The notes: a model not told the origin generated them from the sequence alone. DNA of 33,588 nt from an uncultured Erysipelotrichaceae bacterium (GCA_905201565.1 CAJKOS010000005.1:1-33588); one strand, 5' to 3'. Numbered from the stretch's first letter, positions 25,401 to 32,021 are shown. Numbers and translations are program-made.

Positions 25401-26020
25401 ATTATTCCTATACATATACTGTGACAACTGGGAATGGTCCGGATGCAGTGACAGATGGTTCAGTGACATTACCTCAAGATAAACCAAAACCAGAAACTAT
25501 ACCTACTTTAGAAGTTAAGAATGAGCGTAGAGGAAAAGTGACAATTTATAAGAATGATCCAGATGGCAAGCCGATTACTACTGAGAATATCATATTTACG
25601 CTGACATATATGGAAGATGGTGAAGAACAGACAAAGTATGCAACTACCAATGAGAAAGGTATTGCTGAATTCACTGACCTGCCTCTTAAAACGGACTATA
25701 CGTTAAAAGAAACGAGTGCTCCTGGATATAACAAATATCCAAGAGAGATTACGTTCAGGCTTCCATATAAAAGTGAAGATGGTGTAGGTGACTATTTCTA
25801 CAAAGTGACTGATAGTAATGGATCAATTAAATACTATTATCCAGATATCTCATTCACGATTGAAAATGATAAAGCATTCATCATGCCACAGACATCAGGA
25901 ACAGGTTTCTTCTGGCCGGGTATGATCGGCGTAGCCGTATCTGTACTTTCAGCCGGTGGATATGCAGTAACAAGAAAAAAGAAGAAAAGGGAGGAAGAAG
26001 AAACGGAAGAAGTAAATTGA
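16448..26020 (+). CDS. Giant multi-Cna-B cell-wall-anchored adhesin of operon 2 (3190 aa, MPQTSG sorting motif)
   Basis: This 3190-residue protein starts MNITRRLKSFTALALS, a signal peptide cleaved near VLGEE. An N-terminal adhesin-like beta domain (about 40-180) is followed by a TPTPTPEV-type linker (about 315-350) and a second non-repetitive region (about 360-760). Then come about 14 Cna-B or related pilin domains, each opening with a strand holding K-W or K-x-W, near residues 776 (ATKYWQDD), 935, 1087, 1227 (VRKRWLDDG), 1393, 1572, 1747, 1922, 2106 (FNKEWDDDG), 2280, 2576 (VTKNWSED), 2730, 2884 and 3029 (IYKNDPDGKP). The sorting signal is MPQTSG (3146-3151), a membrane segment and RKKKKR. 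The ATG at 16448 has GGGAGGA; an upstream in-frame ATG at 16415 would bury the signal peptide. Such domains usually carry Lys-Asn isopeptide bonds. A long stalk or tip adhesin is inferred. Confidence 0.9.
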   Translation: MNITRRLKSFTALALSLSMGLQFYPVLGEETPQPVTTDLSSSTSVDWDLKSYTAHKEDGEFVLGLSFVEGTVLHGGDTMSLTLPEGYTFSDVTEALPLYALRDGAPGELLGSYTISGNVLSLVFNETSDLTGVTGEITVTGTPIETVTEGNYKEYTWTMENDEDGTSNTVTFHVPSSDIMNWTWVSADGTWNTTVDSIQETTDGTTLVLSNTITNISAYSFTLPTGIAADNTEAALTYAPMNPDGTRSQEQINIGTYNVADNTVSTNITTLPTEAVTMSIPFTWNDVVTPEVVDEELVEVITEENEQLNETPEPTDTPDVTPTPTPEVTPTPTPEVTATPETTPTPTPETPDAENGINLMADGVQTLEGSIQTEIGLDGGFDEYVTNSFVNSAIRDIYWIDNNNGEKTRPEFDIIKNNLDINRLTYTAQYSYTIDNIDNQQKFGTITLTAAEVNQLLGNTLDNADIVLTDLGGTGHYTIGVNSLPGNVTFTKTTETTGQEGEEPTVTTENVSVTFTNWTLNQDPAKPIIQGPEKTIEYPYKDNEGNPLKEIKAWTDQYSVLHVEYREAWKDEADIEHQAGYYDQNGLIRPGAPDDGWFFVQRMDYEVNVLIRRGTNVFGKAEGLEWAVRNAYDFHWRTGITGADGKDINEGKMLLTEAGDTVELIYNTFGNADQLPTAVYHIKNIEKYNLNGSELIFYLEYNGSNKDAQGNPKDGVISVVPSEKDATGAWVGENQLKDNDYLDEEIVNDPVSNFGTATDKVYNGGQLILTLKGQTDYTATKYWQDDEDKDHRPEVQFQLWRVTQKTTNNDELRELYKSAAPVEPTAPQSSDRNSTTATITIESDNDDSQIIDFSGLFKAQKGEMYLPKYDPEGYTYVYFTREIVNYEEGDNQYRTVYGKPDDYEDTLIYTGGREQNDTSIYDGGSITNILTGTTSAQVIKRWTADAFQSELGDVDVVFKLQSKIKNDKNAEWTDVTSGDGNLVTYTMGQSNTPFSAENLIQDYTSHYEKYNNDGRELEFKWVEDGVYQNDKDHTTNLLQSYDDGTFTFTLRQKEQDVVYESSSEVEYNEESGTYVTTVDNKIQDTTEYFVEKVWDPGLTPVPVYLEMFRGDTSNKNVKLVDKNGNNFKLDGKIDAVEEAVELYVEETLNDENAEPVGKVYEYEEWKAAFVDLKKYAPDGSPYDYIVLESLEGATWAADYSVRSTESPFTGETVTLLTITNVPNPGNRIYVRKRWLDDGDEQHRGDVTFTAYQIKDGVSVDDFKWNDLEPVQYEGHVAQVTVNRSVNWWGHIQLPVDFNEDRMIVLETSIASTTPGGTPVDLTTGYSGQNSTMTPDQLNELLHSIYNVQHDDASGPESNEFQYKTENHPYEAFYTMQNLEDVEFYTVTNRRLGTVNIDITKNWLDGSVGTKLSENRQQLIKALEDAEYELVVQLVFSDVQDDDVSKDRINIDYENGTVNLGGRNVTIDNANGEDTHSAILPIDVDSNTSTYHFHGLPKYNTLGKIVRYDVFEGARKKETTNVISIQEALKDAGVTVTFDYDFTKWQNSYVISKDRNVDTQTITIQNKLSGTKNVHFWKEWDDAYRYENGQRPDLYLSLYQYKQIGIDANNNKVMTMSEIYQNVHWESTGNNVWEYTFSDMDKYDDYGNEIMYYADERINVDYQSFDYLDVYYKYLPDITEKEDINADNFDAVKFHADIHSKTSVGDRNGYASAQDTGNGVLQNIGNDDNKYYILREDGIFVNRLQTNVRISGQKIWANVPEGFLEDDLVPVQFKLYQFNEANGDKIPDNNTSVAEIEDPDGDYKKSIYAFLDITDWAKQRNSNGLYKFEMQYMGENANTVNDDDTITVTLITRDENGNVMLNPADATMIPKYDDDGNLYTYVLREAGDFSSSEAENKGETNLVFKQPALNDFAITNTYANTTGRITVKKLLDTSEYTPEEMEEIMVENPSIAFRLERYYKDTQNPDQWIHDEKFSAEQTIQWNEFVNNKKEIVFDGLQVYAPNGNKYKYVVIENPEENPLIDGGYVVNGCVGDGEVPDSTPVEIKPENGEYQIDGVYPVIDNNQNSVLSRIGAFFKGIGESIGIVPRKTGVDTSVATFENVYTKDYAPLRFNKEWDDDGASNLRLTTALTFDLSYIDPEQDNGNGWDAYVKAGAITLDMSKAEISADRMSAEMTAENGLTIVEEFENTENPIKQVSKVTVTPVGENVTLDTAKNWEYRIENLPIYAPNGVAWQYKLQETAYDPYIANTGEKVFTYQEPSENESKGIFVTNNGNFSNSLRIKVQATKNVVDSDKPNKNYTSDTAKNDEFINYTGYRIDVIYDLYAKFVVADNWEDAIDKFYTSGQGDNDSTDWVNLTEKDFEVNYPNIKDAFDTANENVENLTFTRTEQFEKYKEFDQISQSIENLPRAFNITVNGESKIVFASYALLETEVDLVDVDNGNHVVYRERLMPNFVNTTVPDTSGNEHYKFSNISYQTDDKVVAYWFSTTAEYLSSISISTTNDGVTLTYATTDYKFMKPRFDEEADVLPGSFCEDYKDKRLEFKYEEHLPYIWIDETVSSSNSKHIFINDQFNEIDTTTLKVTKNWSEDNNNIYGTRYPAGITTGNWTVDYQLQQSDGNNVWTDYDLTGNYYKVITGTDTERSKSVEYKNLPANGVVRVFDSDGKLTGYKTVDKFAYRVLEKNTDAAGTPIDDKTPDPDGIYNSTYEVTYDNAYTDTEQDGPNVSITNKLLTIDVKATKNWEAEDRGLTRPVTFQIQYATDTNNDDKYEWETFTKGNEGKVTLNGVADEESAYYEDSPWHAVWKGLPLNMPGSVTESVTIGTETVEKTVYRVVEIVDVNNAYVSNNSGNVEGSGTKDDPYVYVLKETTGEQTSVDTFVETYSITNELTTLKLSKTIMLPELGANVSATINGKLLNTEFVFTIEGTIPDSAKYEVYELGNPNDNVVKELGKLNSNQEITLKHNQYALIYGLLKGTKYTITETAEGYKAHYSYTYTVTTGNGPDAVTDGSVTLPQDKPKPETIPTLEVKNERRGKVTIYKNDPDGKPITTENIIFTLTYMEDGEEQTKYATTNEKGIAEFTDLPLKTDYTLKETSAPGYNKYPREITFRLPYKSEDGVGDYFYKVTDSNGSIKYYYPDISFTIENDKAFIMPQTSGTGFFWPGMIGVAVSVLSAGGYAVTRKKKKREEEETEEVN
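17389..17500 (+). repeat. Tandem Thr-Pro-rich repeat in the giant adhesin
   Basis: About four imperfect units, roughly 24 bases each, built on ACACCAACACC plus CCAGAAGTA encode TPTPTPEV-type octapeptides (one unit is shortened to 18 bases). It forms a flexible wall-spanning or inter-domain linker. Near-identical units at the DNA level make length change by slippage possible. Confidence 0.7.
22630..22735 (+). other. Amphipathic helix-like insertion within a Cna-B repeat
   Basis: In the repeat that begins near residue 1922, the C-terminal strands are separated by an insertion reading NSVLSRIGAFFKGIGESIG and then IVPRKTGV (residues about 2065-2091). It alternates hydrophobic and polar positions and is Gly/Lys/Phe-rich, unlike the Asp/Asn/Thr-rich beta repeats around it. 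It resembles a membrane-active amphipathic helix. I see no equivalent in the other repeats. Confidence 0.5.
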
Positions 26021-26060
26021 TGTAGCAGTTTTGTTTAAAAAAATAGATGGGAGAAAAAGT

Positions 26061-28082
26061 ATGAAAAAGAATTGGTTAAGAAAATTCAGTGCTGCCATAT
26101 GCGCAGCAACCCTATTCACATCCGGATTTGCGATGACTGCAAATGCAGAGGGAGAAACTATTGACCCTTTTGATTGGAAAGATTATAAAAATCTTGTTAG
26201 TCCGGATCTTCAAATTGAAGGTGATAAAGATCTTCACGGTGAGGTAGAGATTACAAAGAAGATTGCTGATCCAGCACAGACATCATTCAACGGAGCTACT
26301 ACAGAGGTTCCTGTAAATGGTGTTCAGTTCACAATGACCAAAGTGGGTGACTACGCTGTTGTTGAAGATGGAAATGGGAATCCTTCTGTTATGATCGGTA
26401 TCCATGAAGATGTCCTTGAAGCAATTGGATATCCTGTTCCAGAAAGACCAATTAAAGATACTAAAGGTTATGTATATCTGACATCTGATGTCTACAATAG
26501 CCTGAATAAGGATTATCTGTTTGTTGATGATTCTGATAAACAGAAATTCAATATCTCGGAATTTGATACAGCAATTGAAAAATATCAGACGGATAAGAAA
26601 GTAAAACCAATTAATGAAAAGACAGGCGTTGATGAAACTGAATCTGAAGACGGAGTTGCTAAATTCCATAGTGTACCATTTGGAATTTATGTTGTTCGTG
26701 AAACAAATGTCTACAATGCGGTAGCAGATGTAAATGAAGATGGCACAAAAGAAAATGTTTACTTCAGTAAAAAACAGCATCCTTATCTAATTTCCGTACC
26801 TGCAAGCGTAGAATCAAATAATACAAAAACGTGGACAGATAATATCAACGTGAATGCGAAGAATGATACTGAACCGGTTGATCTGGATAAGTTGATTGTT
26901 CGTGGCAGTAATTCTTTAACAGGGAATGATGGTACAAATGATACTGATGTTACCCATATTGGAGATACAGTTGAATTTCAGCTAAAAACAGAAGTCCCTG
27001 CACTGGACCCCACACAACCGGGAGATGTTATTGATACATACATTATCAATGATGTTATTAGTAAGGGCTTGATGTTGTATGATCTTAACAATACGACTCA
27101 GAGTAACATTATTATCAAAGACTCTGCAAGAAATAGTTATGCTCTAAACGTTGATTATACTGTAAAAGTTGATGGAACAGTATATGATGGAGATTCTGAA
27201 AACTCTATTTCCGATGATGACTATACAACAGGTGGTTATGCTGGCGGAAAATCGTTCACAATTACTTTCACACCTACAGGTCTTGAGAAACTTACTGCAT
27301 TGGCTAAAAATGGTAAATTTGATAACTATATTCTCGTAAACTACGTTGCTAAAGTGAATAGTAATGCTGTTGTTGGTCAAGTAGGAAACCCGAATAAAGT
27401 ACAGCTTGTATATAGTGCTGCAGGAAGCCATGATATTGAAACCGGTTGGGAAGAAGTTGTTGAGTTCATTTTCGAAATGGAAGGTACAAAGTACTTTGAT
27501 GGAAAAGCAATTGATCCTACTGCATTAAATGGCGAAGCTAATCCGAATGATAGTGTTGTATTTGAACTGTATCAGTCTACTAATGGTGGTGAAAAGACTC
27601 TTGTAAAATTCATGGAGGTAAAAGATCCTGATGGTAATGTCACTGGTTATCTGTACAATCCGGAAGGAACAGTAACGAGTATTAAACCTTCTGCAAATGG
27701 TAAATTCCATATTACCGGTCTTCCAGTCTTTAATGAAAGCAGTGATACATTCTATCTAAGAGAAACAGCGACAGCTGCAGGATATAACAAAATTACGAAA
27801 GATATCGAAATTAAGCTTGTTGCTGCAAATAAGACAGAAACTGGTGAAACGGATGAATATACCGGTCTTCTTTCAACTACTAGTTGCACGGTCAATGGGA
27901 AGACTCCTGGATATAATGACACAGATACTCCAACCGGTATCACCTTCACAGTAAACAATACTAAGGGTTTCCAGCTTCCTTCTACTGGTGGTATGGGTAT
28001 CTGGATGTTTGTCATCGGTGGTATGGCTGTGATCGGCTGTGGTCTGCTGTACTATCGTAAGAATGCGAAGTCTGCTAAGTGA
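26061..28082 (+). CDS. LPXTG-anchored backbone pilin of operon 2, isopeptide-forming fimbrial protein
   Basis: This 673-residue pilin has a signal peptide (MKKNWLRKFSAAICAATLF, cleaved near ANAEG). An N-terminal domain has an E-box-like strand, FGIYVVRETNVYNAV (208-222), and then INVNAKND, where K267 occupies the place of the pilin-motif lysine. A D2 domain begins at THIGDTVEFQLKTEVPAL, the isopeptide-forming fimbrial signature. A Cna-B domain follows near residue 490 (MEGTKYFDGKAIDP) with its E-box-like strand TFYLRETATAAGYNK. The sorting signal is LPSTG (639-643), a membrane segment and RKNAKSAK. The ATG at 26061, behind GATGGGAGAAAAAG, is preferred over an in-frame TTG at 26031. The stop overlaps the next start (GTGA), coupling the pilin to its sortase. 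The domain order parallels the operon 1 pilin but the sequences are quite different, so the two fibres should be antigenically distinct. Confidence 0.9.
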   Translation: MKKNWLRKFSAAICAATLFTSGFAMTANAEGETIDPFDWKDYKNLVSPDLQIEGDKDLHGEVEITKKIADPAQTSFNGATTEVPVNGVQFTMTKVGDYAVVEDGNGNPSVMIGIHEDVLEAIGYPVPERPIKDTKGYVYLTSDVYNSLNKDYLFVDDSDKQKFNISEFDTAIEKYQTDKKVKPINEKTGVDETESEDGVAKFHSVPFGIYVVRETNVYNAVADVNEDGTKENVYFSKKQHPYLISVPASVESNNTKTWTDNINVNAKNDTEPVDLDKLIVRGSNSLTGNDGTNDTDVTHIGDTVEFQLKTEVPALDPTQPGDVIDTYIINDVISKGLMLYDLNNTTQSNIIIKDSARNSYALNVDYTVKVDGTVYDGDSENSISDDDYTTGGYAGGKSFTITFTPTGLEKLTALAKNGKFDNYILVNYVAKVNSNAVVGQVGNPNKVQLVYSAAGSHDIETGWEEVVEFIFEMEGTKYFDGKAIDPTALNGEANPNDSVVFELYQSTNGGEKTLVKFMEVKDPDGNVTGYLYNPEGTVTSIKPSANGKFHITGLPVFNESSDTFYLRETATAAGYNKITKDIEIKLVAANKTETGETDEYTGLLSTTSCTVNGKTPGYNDTDTPTGITFTVNNTKGFQLPSTGGMGIWMFVIGGMAVIGCGLLYYRKNAKSAK

Positions 28083-28945
28083 GTGATAAGAAACATCCAT
28101 TGCTGGTTACAGGCGGAATAATCGGTATTGGTACGTGTCTTGCGGTTTATCCTTTTGTCAGTAACTTCATGTATGAGAAGTCTCAGGAAAATATGATTCT
28201 GGAAATGGATAATACGGAAATAGATGATAGTGAAATAGAAAGAGAAAAGGAAGCCGCAGATGCGTATAACCGTTACCTTCTGGAAGAGAACATTATCCTG
28301 ACTGACCCATTTGATCCTGAAGCATTTGCCAAGGACTTACAAGTTGGTTACGCGGATATTATGAACACCTATGGTAATGGATTAATGGGATATCTTGAAG
28401 TACCAGCGATTGATTTATCACTGGGTATATACCATGGTACTTCAGCGGATGTATTGAAGAATGGTGTAGGACACCTGGAGAATACATCTTTACCAGTAGG
28501 TGGAAAGAGCACACATGCGGTTCTTTCCGCCCATACTGGTTTGTCTGACAAGAAACTGTTTACCGATCTTGTACTTCTTGAAGAAGGTGACATGTTCTAC
28601 ATCCATGTTCTTGATGATGTGCTGGCATATAAAGTTGATCAGATAGCCGTGGTAGAACCAGAAGATACTTCCTTATTATATGTAGTACCGGATGAAGACC
28701 TTGTAACACTAGTGACATGTACGCCCTATGGTGTGAATTCTCACCGGTTATTAGTCCGTGGCAGAAGGGTGCCATATGTTGAAGAAGAAGTGTCTGAGAC
28801 AGAAAACAAAGCTTCGTTCATGGCAAGCAGCTGGATGAAACAATATGCGATTGCAGTAGGTGCTGGTACAGTACTTGTGGCAGTGATACTATTTGTTGGC
28901 ATATTCCTGGATAGAAAAGGAAGAAAGAAACATGACCAGTCTTAA
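28079..28945 (+). CDS. Class C sortase of operon 2 with canonical DPF lid
   Basis: This 288-residue sortase starts at a GTG that overlaps the pilin stop (GTGA). It has a membrane segment at about 8-28, lid DPF at 76-78, His152 (LSAHTGLSDK), Cys214 (TLVTCTPYG), Arg223 (NSHRLLVRG) and a C-terminal membrane helix (about 258-280) with a basic tail. Long stretches match the sortase at 12467 (GHL-x-x-TSLPVGG, LFTDL or MFTDL, VTLVTCTPYGVNSHRLLVRG split across the same positions). The pair therefore probably represents one sortase type polymerising two different pili. The direct coupling to the backbone pilin supports that substrate. Confidence 0.92.
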   Translation: MSDKKHPLLVTGGIIGIGTCLAVYPFVSNFMYEKSQENMILEMDNTEIDDSEIEREKEAADAYNRYLLEENIILTDPFDPEAFAKDLQVGYADIMNTYGNGLMGYLEVPAIDLSLGIYHGTSADVLKNGVGHLENTSLPVGGKSTHAVLSAHTGLSDKKLFTDLVLLEEGDMFYIHVLDDVLAYKVDQIAVVEPEDTSLLYVVPDEDLVTLVTCTPYGVNSHRLLVRGRRVPYVEEEVSETENKASFMASSWMKQYAIAVGAGTVLVAVILFVGIFLDRKGRKKHDQS

Positions 28946-29777
28946 AAACCGGATTGTGACATTTCTGTTTGTTGTAGCTGGCTTGTGTATGATCAACTAT
29001 CCATTTCTTGCGGAATGGGTGAATTCCTTTCATCAGGCAGAAGTGCTGAGTGTTTATGATGAAGTACTTGCCCAAAGCAGTGAAGAAGAACTTGCGGCAT
29101 GTATTGAAGACGCAAATCAATATAACCAAAGTCTTCTTATGCAGAATGTCACACTAAATGATGCCTTTTCTTCCGGTGGCAGTCATGATGAAACATATCT
29201 GTCACTTCTTTCACTGAGTCCGGATGGTGTCATGGGAATGATTGAAATCCCAAAGATTCACGTGACTTTGCCCATCTATCACGGTACTTCTTCCAAAGTA
29301 CTGGAAGAAGGTGCAGGACACCTTGAAGGCTCAAGCCTTCCGGTAGGTGGTATTGGTACACATGCAGTGCTCTCTGCACATAGCGGTCTGCCAGAAAAGT
29401 TGTTGTTTTCAGATATTGACCAATTGGAAATCGGCGACCATTTCAAAATTCTGGTGTATGGCTTACAAATGGAATATGAAGTAGATGACATCCGTGTGGT
29501 AGAACCATGGGATACATCGTATCTTTCCATCCAGGAAGATAAGGATGTGGTTACTCTTGTGACCTGTACGCCATATGGCATCAATTCTCATAGATTATTT
29601 GTGAGCGGCCACCGGGTAGAATGGACAGATACGGAAGTGACTGTTGAAAATGATTCAGCTGGGTTCCATATTGGCATACGGGAAATTCAGATAAGTATAC
29701 TTGCAATTTCAACAGTTATACTTATTGTGGCTATGAAAATGCTGTTGTTCAGCAGAAGGAGAAATAGAAATGAGTAA
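28932..29777 (+). CDS. Second class C-like sortase of operon 2, variant lid (DAF)
   Basis: The ATG at 28932 (MTSLKNRIVT) gives a 281-residue protein and overlaps the previous sortase by 14 bases. AGGAAG at proper spacing supports it over the longer frame from 28893. It has a membrane segment at about 6-26, His150 (LSAHSGLPEK), Cys212 (TLVTCTPYG), Arg221 (NSHRLFVSG) and a C-terminal membrane helix (about 252-272). The lid region reads LNDAFSS (D77-A-F79), lacking the proline of the DP(F/W/Y) lid, like the second sortase of operon 1. Its next neighbour is a small pilin with a degenerate sorting motif and the operon's giant adhesin ends in MPQTSG, so a specialised substrate is plausible but unproven. 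Confidence 0.9.
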   Translation: MTSLKNRIVTFLFVVAGLCMINYPFLAEWVNSFHQAEVLSVYDEVLAQSSEEELAACIEDANQYNQSLLMQNVTLNDAFSSGGSHDETYLSLLSLSPDGVMGMIEIPKIHVTLPIYHGTSSKVLEEGAGHLEGSSLPVGGIGTHAVLSAHSGLPEKLLFSDIDQLEIGDHFKILVYGLQMEYEVDDIRVVEPWDTSYLSIQEDKDVVTLVTCTPYGINSHRLFVSGHRVEWTDTEVTVENDSAGFHIGIREIQISILAISTVILIVAMKMLLFSRRRNRNE

Positions 29778-30417
29778 ATACAAATGGATACGTTTTTTCA
29801 GTATATCGGCAGCACTTTTATATACTGCTGCAGGCTCCTTTGTCTATGCTGAAGAAAGTGACAGCACAACAGAAGAAGCCGGTATCACAATCGAACTGCA
29901 GGATATTGGTACGGACTGGACAGGTGTGAGGTATTCGTGCTGGAAGATTGGTGAAGTCGATGTCAACAGCGATCCGGTGTATACACTGGTAGAAGGTATT
30001 GACAGTGACATTGACCTCAATGTACTGCCGACAAAACCTCTATCCGATAACCGCAATGTCGCAAAAGAACTCAGTGCAATTGTTGAAGAAAGTGGTATCA
30101 CACCACTCTATGCAACAAGCAATGCACAAGGCATGGTGTACTTCAGGGATATGGAAACTGCTGTCTATCTCATCATCCAGGAAGACAGTGCAAAGTATGG
30201 CACTACCGATCCATACATCCTCAGTATTCCCTATACCGAAGATGGCAGCACATATATCTATGATGTGGTGACTGCTCCCAAGGCAGAACCATATGTTGAA
30301 CCAGAAGAAGTAGAAACAGGTGTGAGAACCACTTACACACCATACTTCTTACTTGGAGGCATCTCCCTCCTCAGTATTGGTTATCTATTGTATCAACGAA
30401 ACAAAATGCACGCGTAA
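29770..30417 (+). CDS. Small pilin-like surface protein with degenerate sorting signal (VETG)
   Basis: This 215-residue protein has a signal peptide (ends near VYAEE) and one beta-rich domain. The domain has the pilin pattern of a 'GVRYSCWKIGEV' strand (about 52-63), a glycine turn SNAQGMVYFRDM and an E-box-like strand TAVYLIIQED (about 130-139). A linker YVEPEEVETG precedes a hydrophobic segment (about 193-208) and the tail YQRNKMHA. This is the layout of a sortase substrate, but the motif is VETG (181-184), with V in place of P in LPXTG, and the tail is weakly basic. It overlaps the sortase by 8 bases and ends the operon before a strong terminator. It may be the basal, wall-linking minor pilin (FctB-like position), or a simple membrane protein. 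Confidence 0.75.
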   Translation: MSKYKWIRFFSISAALLYTAAGSFVYAEESDSTTEEAGITIELQDIGTDWTGVRYSCWKIGEVDVNSDPVYTLVEGIDSDIDLNVLPTKPLSDNRNVAKELSAIVEESGITPLYATSNAQGMVYFRDMETAVYLIIQEDSAKYGTTDPYILSIPYTEDGSTYIYDVVTAPKAEPYVEPEEVETGVRTTYTPYFLLGGISLLSIGYLLYQRNKMHA

Positions 30418-30425
30418 TTTACGTC

Positions 30426-30464
30426 GGTCCCTGCGTTTCAGCCCCATGAACGCAGGGATTTTTG
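30426..30464 (+). terminator. Strong rho-independent terminator of pilus operon 2
   Basis: TCCCTGCGTT (30428-30437) pairs perfectly with AACGCAGGGA (30449-30458), followed by TTTTTG. It is the strongest terminator in the window. Confidence 0.9.
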
Positions 30465-30547
30465 TCGTTTATCCGCTATATGTGCATTCTGTCGCATCTG
30501 ATAAGAATGCGCGGATGTGATGCATATAGTATAGTTATAGGTAGTTA

Positions 30548-30571
30548 GGAATTATTCCATGATGGTATAAT
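30548..30571 (+). promoter_or_regulatory. Extended -10 promoter with adjacent small palindrome
   Basis: TGGTATAAT (30563-30571) is a perfect extended -10; the -35 region is poor. Just upstream, GGAAT-T-ATTCC (30548-30558) is a perfect 5-bp palindrome that could bind a regulator. Transcription should begin near 30578, about 38 bases before the zinc-ribbon gene. Confidence 0.65.
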
Positions 30572-30615
30572 GAAATTACCAGAGTAATCTTATTTTAGAA
30601 AGAGGGAGGAAGATT

Positions 30616-32007
30616 ATGAAATGTCCTAATTGTGGTGCAGAACTGCCTGATGATGCTGCGTTCTGTATGATCTGTGGTGCACCGATGGAAAAGAAAGAAG
30701 AAGTAACAGAAACACCGGTACCACCAGTTGAACCGGTAACACCTGTTACACCGGTTGAACCAGAACCTGTTGTGGAAGAAACACCAGCGGAAATGCCAAC
30801 GGTAGAAGAAGTACAGGAAATGCCTTCAATGAATGAAGTTCCACCAGCAAACGATGGTGGAAGTGTTCCACCTGTACCTCCAATGCCAAATTTTGATGAT
30901 ACTGCTCCACCAGTACCACCAGTCAATCCTGGCAAACCTGCCACAAAGAAACCATTCCCGAAGAAACTTGTCATCATCGGTGGTGTTGCGGCAGTTGTAG
31001 TAGCAGCTTGCATCGCTGCATTCTTCTACTTTAGTTCCTTTGTCACCGTACGTCTGATTACCGATAACCTTTCTGCAGCTGTCACTGGTGGCAACAACTA
31101 TGGTACAGTTGCCTTCAATGGCTATGGATGGGATATGACAGAGCTTGTTGAGAAGTATTCAGAAAGTGCTTCCCAGTCTGTAGAAGACCTTTCCAACCTT
31201 GACTGGAATGCACTGGCTGATAGTGCAAATGAATATGCGGATGTATATAACTTTGAATCCAGCATTGTCTATAATGTCGAATACCCGGAAGGCAAGGAGA
31301 ATGGAACACTCTCCAATGGTGACGTGATCAAGATCACCGCTGAATATAATGAAGACCTTGCCAAGGAACTCCACATCAATGTCAAAGATACCGAATATGA
31401 ATATACGGTAGAAGGACTTGCGGACCTGATTGAAGTAGACCTGTTTGAAGGACTCGAAGTAGGCTGGGGTGTTTCCTACTATGGCAGCACACCAACCCTT
31501 GAAGTCAACCAGACAAGTGAAGATGAACTGTTGTCCAACATCAGCTACTACACTGAAGAAGTAGATGATAATACGATTGAAGTTACTGCCAGCATTGATG
31601 AAGAAAACCTCATCAGCCAGGGCTACATTGCCAAGGATAACCAGTATACAAAGACATATGATGTCGGACAAAGACCGATTCCGATCACAAGTCTTGATGG
31701 AGAAGGAGTAGAAGCAGCGTACCGTGCTGAAGCAGAAAAAGTCGCTGCTGCTTATCAAAGTATGTGTTCTAAGCTTTATGTCGAAGGCAATCCGGTTACC
31801 ATTTCCAGCTATACGATAACGGAGCTGGATGAAGGCTGGAGCGGAATTGAAGCAGAAGTCACCTATACGCTTTCCAATAACAGAACATATTCAACAAGCT
31901 ATGACCTGGTACTATACCGAATGGAAGATGATTCTATTTCTTCACTGATGGACTATGAATTCTCCAACAATTCCTGTGAACTCAGTGAATATAACCTGGA
32001 TGACTAA
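30616..32007 (+). CDS. Zinc-ribbon membrane protein with Pro/Glu-rich linker
   Basis: This 463-residue protein begins with a zinc ribbon, MKCPNCGAEL...FCMICG (C3, C6, C17, C20). A long Pro/Val/Glu-rich linker follows (about 30-112, PVEPVTPVTPVEPE). One membrane helix (about 118-140, LVIIGGVAAVVVAACIAAFF) leads to an extracellular domain of about 320 residues rich in Asp, Glu, Asn, Tyr and Ser. Zinc ribbons are cytoplasmic here and the C-terminal part is outside, as in TcaA-like envelope proteins. No specific function is recognised. GGGAGGA precedes the ATG, and the DUF975 gene follows after 14 bases, so the two form an operon. Its codons use more C at third positions than the pilus genes, hinting that it is part of the native backbone. 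Confidence 0.8.
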   Translation: MKCPNCGAELPDDAAFCMICGAPMEKKEEVTETPVPPVEPVTPVTPVEPEPVVEETPAEMPTVEEVQEMPSMNEVPPANDGGSVPPVPPMPNFDDTAPPVPPVNPGKPATKKPFPKKLVIIGGVAAVVVAACIAAFFYFSSFVTVRLITDNLSAAVTGGNNYGTVAFNGYGWDMTELVEKYSESASQSVEDLSNLDWNALADSANEYADVYNFESSIVYNVEYPEGKENGTLSNGDVIKITAEYNEDLAKELHINVKDTEYEYTVEGLADLIEVDLFEGLEVGWGVSYYGSTPTLEVNQTSEDELLSNISYYTEEVDDNTIEVTASIDEENLISQGYIAKDNQYTKTYDVGQRPIPITSLDGEGVEAAYRAEAEKVAAAYQSMCSKLYVEGNPVTISSYTITELDEGWSGIEAEVTYTLSNNRTYSTSYDLVLYRMEDDSISSLMDYEFSNNSCELSEYNLDD

Positions 32008-32021
32008 TTGAAAGGAGTCAT

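Noticed and set aside
31159..31758. 199-codon minus-strand frame
   Set aside because: It is antisense to the intact zinc-ribbon protein; composition is that of a shadow frame.
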